Origin: Hyphomicrobium_A sp964620915
GTDB lineage: Bacteria; Pseudomonadota; Alphaproteobacteria; Rhizobiales; Hyphomicrobiaceae
DNA length: 64,000 nucleotides
Reading direction: 5' to 3'
Assembly: GCA_964620915.1 (NCBI GenBank)
Contig: CAZUKP010000004.1
Span: 1 to 64,000, forward strand
A program made the position numbers and the translations under genes. This document shows positions 18,030 through 26,974 of the stretch, piece after piece. The notes under the pieces are model-generated. The model saw nothing but the letters and a program-made list of their open reading frames with translations. It made no database searches and was not told where the DNA came from. Within the stretch, counting starts at the first letter, position 1, and the number at the start of each line of letters is the position of its first letter.

Positions 18030-18477
18030 AGCATTGGCTGCGCTGACAGCCCAAGAAGTAATTGGGACCCTCAATCTAAGACCCCATCCTGAGGGCGGCT
18101 ACTATCGTGAGACATTTCGCGATCAACCTGATGATCACGATAGGGCACGCTCAACCTCAATTTACTATCTGCTCACCGCGAATGTGGTTTCACGCTGGCA
18201 CCGCATCGACGCAGTAGAAGTTTGGCACTGGCACGCCGGCGCACCACTGGAGTTATGGTCCACGCCGCCGGACGGGGCGACTGCCTCCCTGCTGGCAACA
18301 TTGGGGATCAACTTACGTGCCGGTGAGCAACCCCAGGCCGTGGTGCCGGCCCATCACTGGCAGCAAGCCCGCAGCCTGGGTGAGTGGACACTCCTGGGAG
18401 TCACAGTTGCACCGGGCTTCACATTTGACACGTTGGAGTTTGCACAAGAGGACTTTGCACCTATGCGATCGGCTTGA
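17998..18477 (+). CDS. Cupin_5 (DUF985) family protein
   Basis: This 159-residue protein shows the DUF985 pattern: LNLRPHPEGGYYRETFRD, IYYLLTANVVSRWHRIDAVEVWHWHAG with the putative metal-binding histidines, and VTVAPGFTFDTLEFA. Cupins of this family may be sugar epimerase-like; the reaction is not established. I chose the GTG at 17998 because GGAAGG lies 6 bases upstream; another GTG at 18007 is possible. It overlaps gloB, so the two are probably translated together. Confidence 0.85.
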   Translation: MKSVNAKTKPEALAALTAQEVIGTLNLRPHPEGGYYRETFRDQPDDHDRARSTSIYYLLTANVVSRWHRIDAVEVWHWHAGAPLELWSTPPDGATASLLATLGINLRAGEQPQAVVPAHHWQQARSLGEWTLLGVTVAPGFTFDTLEFAQEDFAPMRSA

Positions 18478-18669
18478 GACGGTGCAGCTCTTTTCGCCGC
18501 CTAACTTTTCCACCACAAAAACCGGCTGGCCATCCTTATAATGGACTGAAAACAAACGATCTTCTTCTATTTCCGGGCGCCGCGGCGCGCCTGCGCTTGC
18601 CGCATCAACCCGACTCATAAATGGTACTTCTAGTTTGTCCTGAATCACGGCTAGCGGGGGTTGCCGGTT

Positions 18670-20412
18670 ATGCAGCGGGAGTCATCTCGACCCATTTTGT
18701 CCACGGTGTTCGTCGACTACGACAACGTCTATCTCTCTTTAAAGCGCAAGAGTGAGGAAGCCGCAAAGCGCTTTTCCAAGGAAGCCGGGCTTTGGATCAG
18801 GGAGATCGAGTCGGGCCGCCTGATGACCCCCACGAACGGTCCGTCTTTGCCCACTGAGCGACGCATCGTGATGAACCGCTGCTACGGAAATCCCGTGCCA
18901 CGGCGCAACACGCACGACAATTCCACCGACATGAGCTCGTTTCCTTTTGTACGTCACCATTTCCTGCGCGCGGGATTTGAGGTGATTGATTGCCCGCCGC
19001 TCACTGCCCAACTCAAGAATTCCGCTGATATCCGCATGGTGATGGATGTCCGCGACATCCTGAACCATGACACCTACTACGATGAATTCATCATCCTTTC
19101 GGGCGATGCGGATTTCACTCCCGTGCTTCACCGACTACGTGCCCACGCACGCCGCACCGTGATTTATTCGAATGACCACACGGCTGCTCCATACACCGCC
19201 ATTTGCGATGCTGAAATCCGCGAGGCAGATTTTCTCACCTTGCTGCTTGAAGGCCATCTCCCCGACAAGAGTGGAGCAAGCACTCCCAGCGAGACACGTG
19301 CGCTACCCAGCGCAGAGACAATTGAGTCGCTACGCAAAGAAATCCTTGATGAGGTCGTCGCCACTGTGCGTGCAGCAGCGCAACCTGTGCCGCTCGAAGC
19401 GCTTGCGGATCGTGCCGTTCGTGCACTTGGTCACGACAAGACCGTCGGCTCAGGCTGGGGCGGGGTCGGCAGCTTCCGCGACATGCTTGCCAAAGGTCTT
19501 CCAGATGAGATCCGTCTCAACGATCAGCCTCCATATTGCGTCTATGACGCGGGGCGCTCCATGCAGGAGCAGGCCAAGCCTCTCGAATCTCATCGTCCTC
19601 AAGAAACCGCGTTCGGGCGAGCCGAGCCGCGGGAAGCGCTCGCACCATTTCAAAGCGGTGCGCAGCCGATGCAACGTGCCCCCGTTCCGCCAGCCGGGCC
19701 CCCCGCCCAGACGGAGCGGGCCGCGCCGGCCCCGGCCCAGCCCGATGCCCTCTCGGGTCAGCCGGGGCTTTCTCGTCCGCCGCCTTATGGTGGCGCCACC
19801 GGTCCCACTGGAAATGCCGCGTCGGCCATTCAGGAGTCGATTGCGCGCATTCATGAGGCCTGCCAAGCGCCAACTCTGTCACCGCCGGACTACCGCACGC
19901 TGTTTGATGTGATGGCCCAGGAGATCGGCGCAAATGGGCTAGCCGGGGCGCAAACACTGGCAAACATCGTTAAGCGCGCCCAAGAATTGAGTATTGACGT
20001 TCGCCGCGATGACGTACGCTTCGTACTCGATGTCGTCAGTGAGGCTGATCCTTGGTTTGACCAGGGCGCGTCGGCAAGCTTGTTTGCTAGCCGCTTTCGC
20101 AACTTCGTTGTGGCCCGCTGCCGGAGCCAGGGACTCAACTTGTCAGCTGAAGAGCTCGACTTGATCGAGGCATGGTTTGCCGGTCCTCCTGGGCCGCAAC
20201 AACAGCGCAGCATTGCGGCCCCGCCGCAGGCGGCAGCGCGGCCGGCTCCAGCCCCGCAACCGGTCGCTATGACTCAAGGTTCCGATATCGGTTCGGATCG
20301 TTGGTGGACGGGAGACGAGGAGCGCCAGCAGGTTCCTGCCTCGGGCGTCATGGAAACTGACGAAGCTGAAGACGAGTTCCCCCGCATTATCCGGACACGC
20401 TTGCGCGGCTGA
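18670..20412 (+). CDS. NYN-domain (LabA/DUF88) protein with LOTUS-like domain
   Basis: The N-terminal 190 residues form a NYN domain of the PIN-like nuclease superfamily: STVFVDYDNVYLSL, ADIRMVMDVRDIL and EFIILSGDADFTPVLHRLR supply the acidic metal-binding residues. Residues about 227-296 resemble an OST-HTH/LOTUS RNA-binding domain (VPLEALADRAVRAL, SFRDMLAKGLPDEIRL). A Pro/Ala-rich linker follows, then a second helical domain at about 400-500 that I do not recognise. Total 580 residues. ATG 18670 follows a G-run; the upstream TTG at 18661 has no room for a ribosome site. A role in RNA processing is inferred from domains only. Confidence 0.82.
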   Translation: MQRESSRPILSTVFVDYDNVYLSLKRKSEEAAKRFSKEAGLWIREIESGRLMTPTNGPSLPTERRIVMNRCYGNPVPRRNTHDNSTDMSSFPFVRHHFLRAGFEVIDCPPLTAQLKNSADIRMVMDVRDILNHDTYYDEFIILSGDADFTPVLHRLRAHARRTVIYSNDHTAAPYTAICDAEIREADFLTLLLEGHLPDKSGASTPSETRALPSAETIESLRKEILDEVVATVRAAAQPVPLEALADRAVRALGHDKTVGSGWGGVGSFRDMLAKGLPDEIRLNDQPPYCVYDAGRSMQEQAKPLESHRPQETAFGRAEPREALAPFQSGAQPMQRAPVPPAGPPAQTERAAPAPAQPDALSGQPGLSRPPPYGGATGPTGNAASAIQESIARIHEACQAPTLSPPDYRTLFDVMAQEIGANGLAGAQTLANIVKRAQELSIDVRRDDVRFVLDVVSEADPWFDQGASASLFASRFRNFVVARCRSQGLNLSAEELDLIEAWFAGPPGPQQQRSIAAPPQAAARPAPAPQPVAMTQGSDIGSDRWWTGDEERQQVPASGVMETDEAEDEFPRIIRTRLRG

Positions 20413-20451
20413 GGCGGTCCACGCCACCACCGCGCGAAAAACACAGGCACC

Positions 20452-20494
20452 TACGCCGTGGCACGGAACGACCGGGCCACGGCGTATTCTTTAT
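20452..20494. terminator. Bidirectional hairpin terminator
   Basis: TACGCCGTGGC and GCCACGGCGTA form an 11-base perfect stem around a 13-base loop (20452-20486). A T-rich run follows on the plus strand and an A-run at 20437-20441 gives Ts on the minus strand. It can end both the NYN gene and phaB. Confidence 0.8.
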
Positions 20495-21219
20495 GTTGCT
20501 ATGTAGTGGCCGCCATTGATATCGAAGCATGCGCCCGTGACAAAACCAGCGTCATCATCAGCAAGAAAGGCAGCGGCACGCGCGATCTCCTCTGCTTCAC
20601 CGAGACGACCAACGGGGATCTGCGGAATAATCTTCGTTTCGAGAACTTCCTTCGGTACAGCAGCAACCATGTCCGTCGCGATGTAGCCGGGGGCGATGGT
20701 GTTAACGGTGATCCCCTTGGCCGCGCCCTCGAATGCAAGCGCTTTCGTGAAGCCGTGCATGCCGGCCTTTGCGGCGCAATAGTTCGTCTGGCCCATCTGC
20801 CCTTTACGGCCATTGATGGAGGACACATTGATGATGCGCCCAAATCCGCGCTGACGCATTCCGTCGATCACCGGCCGGCACATGTTGAATGCTGAGTCGA
20901 GATCCGTGCGGATGACATCATTCCACTGCTCCTTGGTCATGCGGTGCAGCATGGCATCGCGCGTAATGCCTGCATTGTTGACGAGGATATCGACCGGACC
21001 GAGTTCCTTCGTCACCTGCGCGACGCCGTTTTCGCACGCATCGAAGTCGCCGACATCCCATTTGAAGACGGGAATACCTGTTTCCGATTGGAACTGCTGT
21101 GCGGCCGCATCGTTGCCGCCGTAGTTCGCAGCAACACGGTAGCCCTTGTTCTTCAGTGCGATCGAGATGGCCCGGCCGATGCCGCGCGTACCTCCCGTCA
21201 CGAGTGCGACCCGAGACAT
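20491..21219 (-). CDS. phaB: Acetoacetyl-CoA reductase PhaB
   Basis: PhaB reduces acetoacetyl-CoA to (R)-3-hydroxybutyryl-CoA with NADPH for polyhydroxybutyrate synthesis. It is a short-chain dehydrogenase with cofactor motif GGTRGIGRA, VNNAGITRDAML and the catalytic region NVSSINGRKGQMGQTNYCAAKAG, containing Ser, Tyr and Lys. Length (242 residues) is normal. It lies 104 bases downstream of phaA on the same strand, so they are probably one operon. Confidence 0.95.
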   Translation of the reverse strand: MSRVALVTGGTRGIGRAISIALKNKGYRVAANYGGNDAAAQQFQSETGIPVFKWDVGDFDACENGVAQVTKELGPVDILVNNAGITRDAMLHRMTKEQWNDVIRTDLDSAFNMCRPVIDGMRQRGFGRIINVSSINGRKGQMGQTNYCAAKAGMHGFTKALAFEGAAKGITVNTIAPGYIATDMVAAVPKEVLETKIIPQIPVGRLGEAEEIARAAAFLADDDAGFVTGACFDINGGHYIAT

Positions 21220-21323
21220 CAGAGTCCTCCCTCAGCTTCGTTTTTTGTTGGGTTGAATGGTTTGGGCGAATTCACGGCCGATCAAACTGGACCGGCCGTA
21301 GATACCAAGACGTGTGGTCGAAC

Positions 21324-22511
21324 TCATGGGCGCTCGACACACATCGCAACGCCCATGCCACCGCCAATGCACAGCGTGGCTAGGCCTTTCTTTGCCTCAC
21401 GCCGCTGCATCTCGAATAGCAACGTCGCCAAACAGCGGGCTCCCGACGCACCGATCGGGTGTCCAATGGCAATCGCACCTCCATTGACGTTGACCTTGTC
21501 TGTGTCCCAGCCAAGGCCCTTGTTGACCGCACAGGCCTGCGCTGCAAAGGCCTCATTTGCTTCAATGAGATCAAGATCATCAGGGGTCCAACCAGCCCTC
21601 TCTAGGGCTTTCTTGGAGGCCGGAATGGGACCTGTCCCCATAATCGACGGATCGACACCAGCCTGCGCCCAGGACTTGATGTGAGCCAGCGGCTTGATCC
21701 CGCGCTTGTTCGCCTCTTCGAGCGTCATCAGCAAGACAACCGCAGCTCCATCATTGATGCCAGATGCGTTGCCCGCCGTAACCGTGCCTTCTTTGTCGAA
21801 AGCCGGCCGCAGCTTGGCGACACTCTCATAGGTCGCGCCTTCGCGAATGTATTCATCTTCGGAAACGACGACATCTTCTTTCCGCTTCTTGACCGTCACC
21901 GGCACGATCTCGTCCTTGAACTTGCCGGCCTTTCTTGCGGCCTCGGCCTTGTTCTGAGAGGCGACCGCGAATTTGTCTTGCTCCTCGCGCGTGATTTGCC
22001 ACTGGCGCGCAACATTTTCGGCCGTGACGCCCATGTGGTAGCCATTGAATGCATCCCACAGACCATCTTTGATCATGGTGTCAATGAACTTGAGATCGCC
22101 CATCTTCGCACCATCCCTGACGTGTGCAGCGTGGGTCGACCGGCTCATGCTTTCCTGACCACCTGCGATCACAATATCGGCGGAGCCAGATTGGATCTGC
22201 TGCATGCCCAAGGCGACGGCGCGAAGCGCCGATCCGCAGACTTGGTTAATGAGCCATGCAGGGCTATCGACAGGAATGCCGGCTGCAATCGAGGCCTGGC
22301 GGGCTGGATTCTGTCCTTGGGCGGCCGTGAGCACTTGGCCAAGGATAACCTCGGAGATTTCACCCAGCTCAACGCCAGCACGCTCAGCGGCGGCCTGAAT
22401 GACGACCTTGCCGAGTTCATGGGCCTGAACGGTGCCCAACGAGCCGTTAAATGAGCCAACTGGCGTTCGTGCCGCGCTGGCAATGACGATTGTCGAGTTT
22501 TCCTGACTCAT
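21324..22511 (-). CDS. phaA: Acetyl-CoA acetyltransferase (beta-ketothiolase) PhaA
   Basis: PhaA condenses two acetyl-CoA to acetoacetyl-CoA. The nucleophilic Cys is in NQVCGSALRAV, and the other catalytic blocks are NEAFAAQA, GHPIGASGAR and LCIGGGMGVAM, which holds the second Cys. I chose ATG 22511: AGGAGG sits 8 bases upstream and the protein then starts MSQENSTIVIASAARTPVG, as in the family. Length is 395 residues. It precedes phaB and is divergent from the regulator gene phaR. Confidence 0.95.
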   Translation of the reverse strand: MSQENSTIVIASAARTPVGSFNGSLGTVQAHELGKVVIQAAAERAGVELGEISEVILGQVLTAAQGQNPARQASIAAGIPVDSPAWLINQVCGSALRAVALGMQQIQSGSADIVIAGGQESMSRSTHAAHVRDGAKMGDLKFIDTMIKDGLWDAFNGYHMGVTAENVARQWQITREEQDKFAVASQNKAEAARKAGKFKDEIVPVTVKKRKEDVVVSEDEYIREGATYESVAKLRPAFDKEGTVTAGNASGINDGAAVVLLMTLEEANKRGIKPLAHIKSWAQAGVDPSIMGTGPIPASKKALERAGWTPDDLDLIEANEAFAAQACAVNKGLGWDTDKVNVNGGAIAIGHPIGASGARCLATLLFEMQRREAKKGLATLCIGGGMGVAMCVERP

Positions 22512-22534
22512 TAGCGAGGCCTCCTGGAGGGCAA

Positions 22535-22560
22535 CACGGGTGGGGGCTCCCTCCCCCGTG
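22535..22560. promoter_or_regulatory. GC-rich inverted repeat in phaA/phaR divergent region
   Basis: CACGGG and CCCGTG arms flank a G-run/C-run core, forming a strong hairpin 24-49 bases before the phaA start, just upstream of its ribosome site. It could be an operator for PhaR or an mRNA leader structure. Neither is shown by sequence alone. Confidence 0.35.
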
Positions 22561-22744
22561 AGCAGGGAGGCAGCCGTCATGCGGATCAAACAAAGGCTGC
22601 GATGGGTTTAGGATAGCAGCATCGCCGTCCCTGCCACAATTGCGACATCTGGTCAGCGCGGTCAACACAAACGGCTGGAAACCTTAGGTTTGAATGTGAT
22701 AGCCTGACGCAGCGCAAAAACTCCTTACTCAGCGGCCCCCTAAA

Positions 22745-23380
22745 ATGCTGAACAAACCTGACGCGCCCAGCGAAAAAAAAGAAGCGGTTGTCATAAAGAA
22801 ATATGCCAACCGCCGACTGTATAATACCGAGACGAGCACCTACGTGACGCTCGAAGATCTCGCCGCAATGGTCCGCTCTGACCGCGACTTCGTGGTCTTT
22901 GACGCCAAGTCGGGCGATGACCTCACGCACTCGGTTCTGACCCAAATCATCGTCGAGCAAGAGAACCGACAGGGCGGGCAAACGCTTCTACCGGTTCCAT
23001 TCCTGCGCCAGCTCATTCGCTTCTACGACGATAGCATCGGCCGAATGGTCCCTGGATATCTACAATTCAGCCTGGAAAATTTGGCGAAGGAGCAGGAAAA
23101 ACTCCGGTCCCAGTTCGCGAGTTCGTTTGCAAACCCAGCTGCTGCATTCGAGTTCTATCAAGACCTCGCGCGCAAGAACATGCAGATGTTCGAGAATGCC
23201 CTATCCATGTGGACGCCCTTCGCGGGAGCACAATCTGGAGAAGGCGAGGAGGCAAAGCCCGAGCAGAAATCCAAACCTGGCAAAACCTCGTCGGATGAAG
23301 CCAACGAGATCACAGAGCTCAAATCCCAGCTCGCGAACATGCAGCAGAAGATCGACAAGCTGTCAAANNNNNNNNNNTGA
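22745..23380 (+). CDS. phaR: Polyhydroxyalkanoate synthesis repressor PhaR
   Basis: PhaR binds DNA and polyhydroxyalkanoate granules and represses phasin and synthesis genes. The N-terminal PHB accumulation-regulator domain is clear: VVIKKYANRRLYNTETSTYV and LEDLAAMVRSDRDFVVFDAKSG. The middle is helical and phasin-like, and the C-terminus is a Gln/Lys coiled coil. A 10-N run (23368-23377) sits three codons before the TGA, so the exact C-terminus depends on the real gap length. It is divergent from phaAB. Confidence 0.93.
   Translation: MLNKPDAPSEKKEAVVIKKYANRRLYNTETSTYVTLEDLAAMVRSDRDFVVFDAKSGDDLTHSVLTQIIVEQENRQGGQTLLPVPFLRQLIRFYDDSIGRMVPGYLQFSLENLAKEQEKLRSQFASSFANPAAAFEFYQDLARKNMQMFENALSMWTPFAGAQSGEGEEAKPEQKSKPGKTSSDEANEITELKSQLANMQQKIDKLSXXXX
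23368..23377. other. 10-N assembly gap
   Basis: Ten undetermined bases lie in the last codons of phaR. The number is probably a placeholder. Confidence 0.95.
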
Positions 23381-23518
23381 CTAGAAGAGAGCAGGGCGGC
23401 CGATCGGGCAACTGCGGCGCGGCACCACGAGGGGAAGGTTTTGCCGCGCAGGCGCGAAAACCTACGCTCGAGTTCACCAAGCACTTAAGTGCAGATTCGC
23501 TTCAACTGTCAGTGCTGC

Positions 23519-23926
23519 TTAGCCATCTGAGCCGAGAGCCACATCGCGCCTGGCCACTCGAATGCCGATTGTGTAACCGGCTACGACGTCGATGAACGCT
23601 GCCGCCAAAATCATGAAAAACACGGAATTTGCAGCAAGCGGCACCAGAAGAAACTCAACGAGACACAAGACGAAAACCAACATCGAGAGCGCGTGATCAA
23701 TGAGAGATGACGTGCTCGTGTATGTCGCCTTGATGATCTCGACGAACAGAAAGATCAGGGTCAGCAGGATGATGAGATCGGCCCAGTTGAACTTCCAGAC
23801 CCCGCCACTCACCATATGAGCTTCGAATAATGTGCCTTCGGTCAGTATCTCTGCGCCGAATGCCCATACGATTAAGTTGTAGGCAATCAGCACAATCACA
23901 ATAAGCGGAATGGACCTGAGCGACAT
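23519..23926 (-). CDS. Hypothetical four-span membrane protein
   Basis: I do not recognise a named family. This 135-residue protein has four hydrophobic segments: IPLIVIVLIAYNLIVWAFG, LIILLTLIFLFVEIIKATY, ALSMLVFVLCLVEFLLVPLA and VFFMILAAAFIDVVAGYTIG, with short polar loops and a charged C-terminus. The pattern is that of a small inner-membrane protein. It is downstream of rpmF on the same strand. Confidence 0.75.
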   Translation of the reverse strand: MSLRSIPLIVIVLIAYNLIVWAFGAEILTEGTLFEAHMVSGGVWKFNWADLIILLTLIFLFVEIIKATYTSTSSLIDHALSMLVFVLCLVEFLLVPLAANSVFFMILAAAFIDVVAGYTIGIRVARRDVALGSDG

Positions 23927-24044
23927 TAGCCTTTCCCTTTCCCGTCAGTGCCGAAGAATAGAACCGACACGTGTGCCCCGATGGGCTTGCTGCTGCGATC
24001 TGCGGCCGCGAAACAGTTTGCCGCGGAAGCATGGCGTTCAGGTG

Positions 24045-24230
24045 TCAAATATCCTGTTTTGACTCCAGGATCTGGCGCCCACGATACTTACCCGTCTTGA
24101 GATCGATGTGGTGCGGCCGGCGACGCTCACCGGACTCCTTGTCCTCAACATACGTCGGAGCCTTGATCGCATCATGCCCGCGACGCATCCCCCGCTTCGA
24201 CGTACTCACCTTCTTCCTCGGAACAGCCAT
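24045..24230 (-). CDS. rpmF: 50S ribosomal protein L32
   Basis: A 61-residue basic protein with the L32 start MAVPRKKVSTSKRGMRRGHDA. This is the Cys-free version, lacking the four zinc-binding cysteines found in some L32 proteins. It is downstream of mtgA on the minus strand; rpmF next to mtgA is common in Hyphomicrobiales. Confidence 0.97.
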   Translation of the reverse strand: MAVPRKKVSTSKRGMRRGHDAIKAPTYVEDKESGERRRPHHIDLKTGKYRGRQILESKQDI

Positions 24231-24419
24231 CCTTCAAAACTCCATCAATTGGCCGGCCGCTATCTCGCGAGCCAACCAGGCGTCTCGCCGATTGAAATTT
24301 GCCCAGCCTGGGCCTTCCAAGCCCACAGGCAAAGGCCCCGGTGCGAAATTCGGACCAGGGCCGACTTTGGGCGCCTTATACTCACATTCATCGAGGAGTG
24401 CCAGGGGGCTTTCCTGCCA

Positions 24420-25373
24420 TCAGCCTCCCGGCGGGTAAATGCAGCTCGTCGCTGTCCGGAATCGGGCTGCTCGAACGCGGATCCTGCTGGATTGTCTCGC
24501 GGTCCAAGGCCCCGGATTGCGGGGACTGCGCAACACGGGATTGGGCAGCGCTACAGCCAGCCGCGCAGCTTGGTAGGAATTCAGGCTCTTGGCCGAACGC
24601 TTAAAGTGCTTCCGGGCCGCAGCCTCCGCTCCAAATACGCCCTGGCCCCATTCAGCGACATTGAGATAGACCTCCAAAATACGCCGCTTGGGCCAGGCAA
24701 TCTCAATCGCGAAAGTCAGCGGGACCTCAAGCGCCTTTCGGACATAGCTCTTCGTCGGCAGAAGGAAGAGGTTTTTTGCAACCTGCATGGTGATTGTGCT
24801 CGCCCCCCGAGGCGTCCAGCCTTTCGACCGCTCGATCGCTTCCTTAATGGCGGCAGGGTCAATCCCCCAGTGCTGACAGAAGCGGCCATCTTCCGACACA
24901 ATGACGGCGCGCACGAGGTTTGGCGAAATGCGCTCCAACGGCTCCCATTGTTGGGAGATGCTTGTGCCACCAAGCCATCTCAGGGCCATCAGCGTCGAGA
25001 ATGGCGGATTGACGAAGCGAAATAAGACAATGAGAACAAGGACGACCGAGAACCAGGCTGCAAACACGATGGCGGCAACTTTGCCGGCACGAATGGCGAT
25101 CGACTTGGCGCGGGCCGCGTCCCACCGTGGCAGCCTCCCACGAGGCTTCGCCTCGACCTCAATCTCGAACCCGTGGCTAGAGCTGGGTGGGTCCTCCTCA
25201 ATCCGATGGGACTGTTGTGTCGGCTTGGGCCCGACTAGTGGGGGCATGCCTCCAGGGTCAGCCGGGACCTGGGCCGGCTGCGCATTGGAAGAGGCTCGCG
25301 CTGGCTGGGTGGGCTCGGTCCTTCCCGTTACGGGATCGCCAGTCTGCTCGGCAGAGGAATCGGACTTATCCAT
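24420..25373 (-). CDS. mtgA: Monofunctional peptidoglycan glycosyltransferase MtgA
   Basis: MtgA polymerises lipid II into glycan strands at the inner membrane. Residues up to about 100 are a Pro/Ser-rich cytoplasmic region, followed by one membrane span (KVAAIVFAAWFSVVLVLIVL) and a family 51 glycosyltransferase domain: VIVSEDGRFCQHWGID with the catalytic Glu, then GASTITMQVAKNLFL, and EIAWPKRRILEVYLNVAEWG. ATG 25373 has AAGGA upstream; a longer frame opens at 25421. The N-terminal extension is longer than in E. coli MtgA. Confidence 0.92.
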   Translation of the reverse strand: MDKSDSSAEQTGDPVTGRTEPTQPARASSNAQPAQVPADPGGMPPLVGPKPTQQSHRIEEDPPSSSHGFEIEVEAKPRGRLPRWDAARAKSIAIRAGKVAAIVFAAWFSVVLVLIVLFRFVNPPFSTLMALRWLGGTSISQQWEPLERISPNLVRAVIVSEDGRFCQHWGIDPAAIKEAIERSKGWTPRGASTITMQVAKNLFLLPTKSYVRKALEVPLTFAIEIAWPKRRILEVYLNVAEWGQGVFGAEAAARKHFKRSAKSLNSYQAARLAVALPNPVLRSPRNPGPWTARQSSRIRVRAARFRTATSCIYPPGG

Positions 25374-25472
25374 ACTGTCCTTGTGATCCCAGGGTGCTAT
25401 ATCCGCGGCCAGTTCGACCAATGAAACACTGGGGCATCGGCCGACCCCAGGGCTCTACTAGGTAATCCGTGA

Positions 25473-26372
25473 ATGGCGTTCGCGCAAAGACTTGGCTCCA
25501 CCGCCACGATTGTCGAGGAGCGGCTCAAAGCGTTGTTAACTGAATGTGGCTCAAAGGCGGATGAACGGTTTGCCGCCGCCATGCGACATGCCGTCCTAGT
25601 GGGAGGAAAGCGGTTCCGGCCCTTTCTGGTCATCGAGAGTGCGGCGTTATTCGGCCTCGAGGCTCGAAATGTGATCGACGCTGCAAGCGCCGTGGAGTGT
25701 ATTCACTGCTACTCGTTGGTTCACGACGACCTTCCATGCATGGATGACGATGACCTCAGGCGTGGCCATCCCACCCTCCACAAAGCCTACGATGAATGGA
25801 CAGCAATCCTTGCCGGTGACGCTCTCCTTACCCTCGCCTTCGAAATCCTCTCTCGGCCGACCACTCACGAGGATGCTGCGGTCCGATCGGAACTCACCCA
25901 GGCTGTTGCGGCAGCGGCCGGTGCGGGTGGCATGGTCCTCGGACAGATTTTAGATCTCGAGGCGGAAAAGCATCCGAAGGCTGGTTCCCCTGCAATCGAG
26001 GATATTCAACGCATACAGGCTCTGAAGACCGGGTCGCTCATTGCTTGTGCGTGTGAAGTCGGGGCGATCCTTGGTCGCGCTTCGCCAGAGGACCGCGCCG
26101 CGCTCAGTCTCTACGGCCAGCATCTGGGCCTCGCTTTCCAAATTGCAGACGATCTACTGGATGCCGAAGGTGATGCAGAAACGCTCGGCAAGGAGACCGG
26201 AAAAGACGCAGCGCTCGGCAAGGCCACCATCGTTTCTGCGCTCGGCATCGCGCGAGCGCGGCATGCACTCCACGAGGCCGAACGCAAAGCGACCGAGGAG
26301 CTTCGTGCTTTCGGAACTCGCGCTAAGGTCCTTGTCGAGGCCGCACAATTCGCCGCGCGGCGCGCGCACTGA
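25473..26372 (+). CDS. ispA: Farnesyl diphosphate synthase (short-chain polyprenyl synthase)
   Basis: IspA condenses isopentenyl and dimethylallyl diphosphate to geranyl and farnesyl diphosphate. The first Asp-rich motif is DDLPCMDDDDLRRG and the second is QIADDLLDAEGD, with the pattern GGKRFRP near the N-terminus. The bulky residues before the first Asp-rich motif (HCYSLVHDD) fit a short-chain product. Length is 299 residues. It is divergent from mtgA. With ispG 0.6 kb away, two isoprenoid genes share the region. Confidence 0.93.
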   Translation: MAFAQRLGSTATIVEERLKALLTECGSKADERFAAAMRHAVLVGGKRFRPFLVIESAALFGLEARNVIDAASAVECIHCYSLVHDDLPCMDDDDLRRGHPTLHKAYDEWTAILAGDALLTLAFEILSRPTTHEDAAVRSELTQAVAAAAGAGGMVLGQILDLEAEKHPKAGSPAIEDIQRIQALKTGSLIACACEVGAILGRASPEDRAALSLYGQHLGLAFQIADDLLDAEGDAETLGKETGKDAALGKATIVSALGIARARHALHEAERKATEELRAFGTRAKVLVEAAQFAARRAH

Positions 26373-26382
26373 AACCGCGCAA

Positions 26383-26404
26383 CTTGGCTGGTACGACGGC
26401 CAAG
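26383..26404. terminator. Weak hairpin between ispA and EF-hand gene
   Basis: CTTGGC and GCCAAG arms (6 bases) with a 10-base loop lie 11 bases after the ispA stop, between convergent genes. There is no clear T-run. Confidence 0.3.
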
Positions 26405-26429
26405 CAAGCGCCAGTCGTTTGAATGGTGT

Positions 26430-26942
26430 CTATTGCGGAACGCCGGGAGTCGGGTTGTCCCGAGGATCGCCGGATTTAGCCTTCGTCGTATCGAAGACCT
26501 TCTCGGTGCGCGCCCTCGCACCAGCAACCTGCGTCGCCGACAATTGGCATTGCTTGGTCTGATCGAGAAGGACAAAGGCTCGATTGGGCTTATCGACAAA
26601 TTCCGACCGAGAAATCTTTCCGTCACCGTTCGCGTCGTAGTAAGAGAAACCAACGGTCTGGAACATGCGATCCGTGCTCACGATCTTTGCGTATTCGGCT
26701 TCTTCGACGAACCCGTCACGATTGCCGTCGGCACTATCGAAGAGCTCGCCCGCGTAGGTTTTCCACTCCTCACACGTAACGACACTATCCTTATTCAGAT
26801 CCCAGCTTCCCGCCGCAGAGACAAAAATCCTGTCCACTTCACCCATATTCGAACCAGAGGAACAGCCGGCCAGGGCCAGCAAAATCGCGATCCCTGCAAT
26901 GGTCATGACTTGGCGCCGCAATGGATATTTTGTTATTTTCAT
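26430..26942 (-). CDS. EF-hand calcium-binding lipoprotein
   Basis: A 170-residue predicted lipoprotein. The N-terminus is basic, then hydrophobic, ending in the lipobox LAGC. Three EF-hand-like loops follow: DLNKDSVVTCEEW, DGNRDGFVEEAEY and DANGDGKISRSEF. The first is less canonical because Val stands where Gly is usual. ATG 26942 has AGGA upstream; the frame opening at 26978 would overlap ispG. Calcium binding is inferred from the loops; the physiological role is unknown. Confidence 0.82.
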   Translation of the reverse strand: MKITKYPLRRQVMTIAGIAILLALAGCSSGSNMGEVDRIFVSAAGSWDLNKDSVVTCEEWKTYAGELFDSADGNRDGFVEEAEYAKIVSTDRMFQTVGFSYYDANGDGKISRSEFVDKPNRAFVLLDQTKQCQLSATQVAGARARTEKVFDTTKAKSGDPRDNPTPGVPQ

Positions 26943-26974
26943 TGGCTTCCTCATGGGCACCGCAAATTTGCACA

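Noticed and set aside
18313..18648. Minus-strand frame of 111 residues after the cupin gene
   Set aside because: It overlaps the cupin gene for about half its length, and no ribosome site or family was seen.
21681..22454. 257-residue plus-strand frame
   Set aside because: It is antisense to phaA, which is certain.
24108..25025. 305-residue plus-strand frame
   Set aside because: It runs antisense through rpmF and mtgA, both certain.
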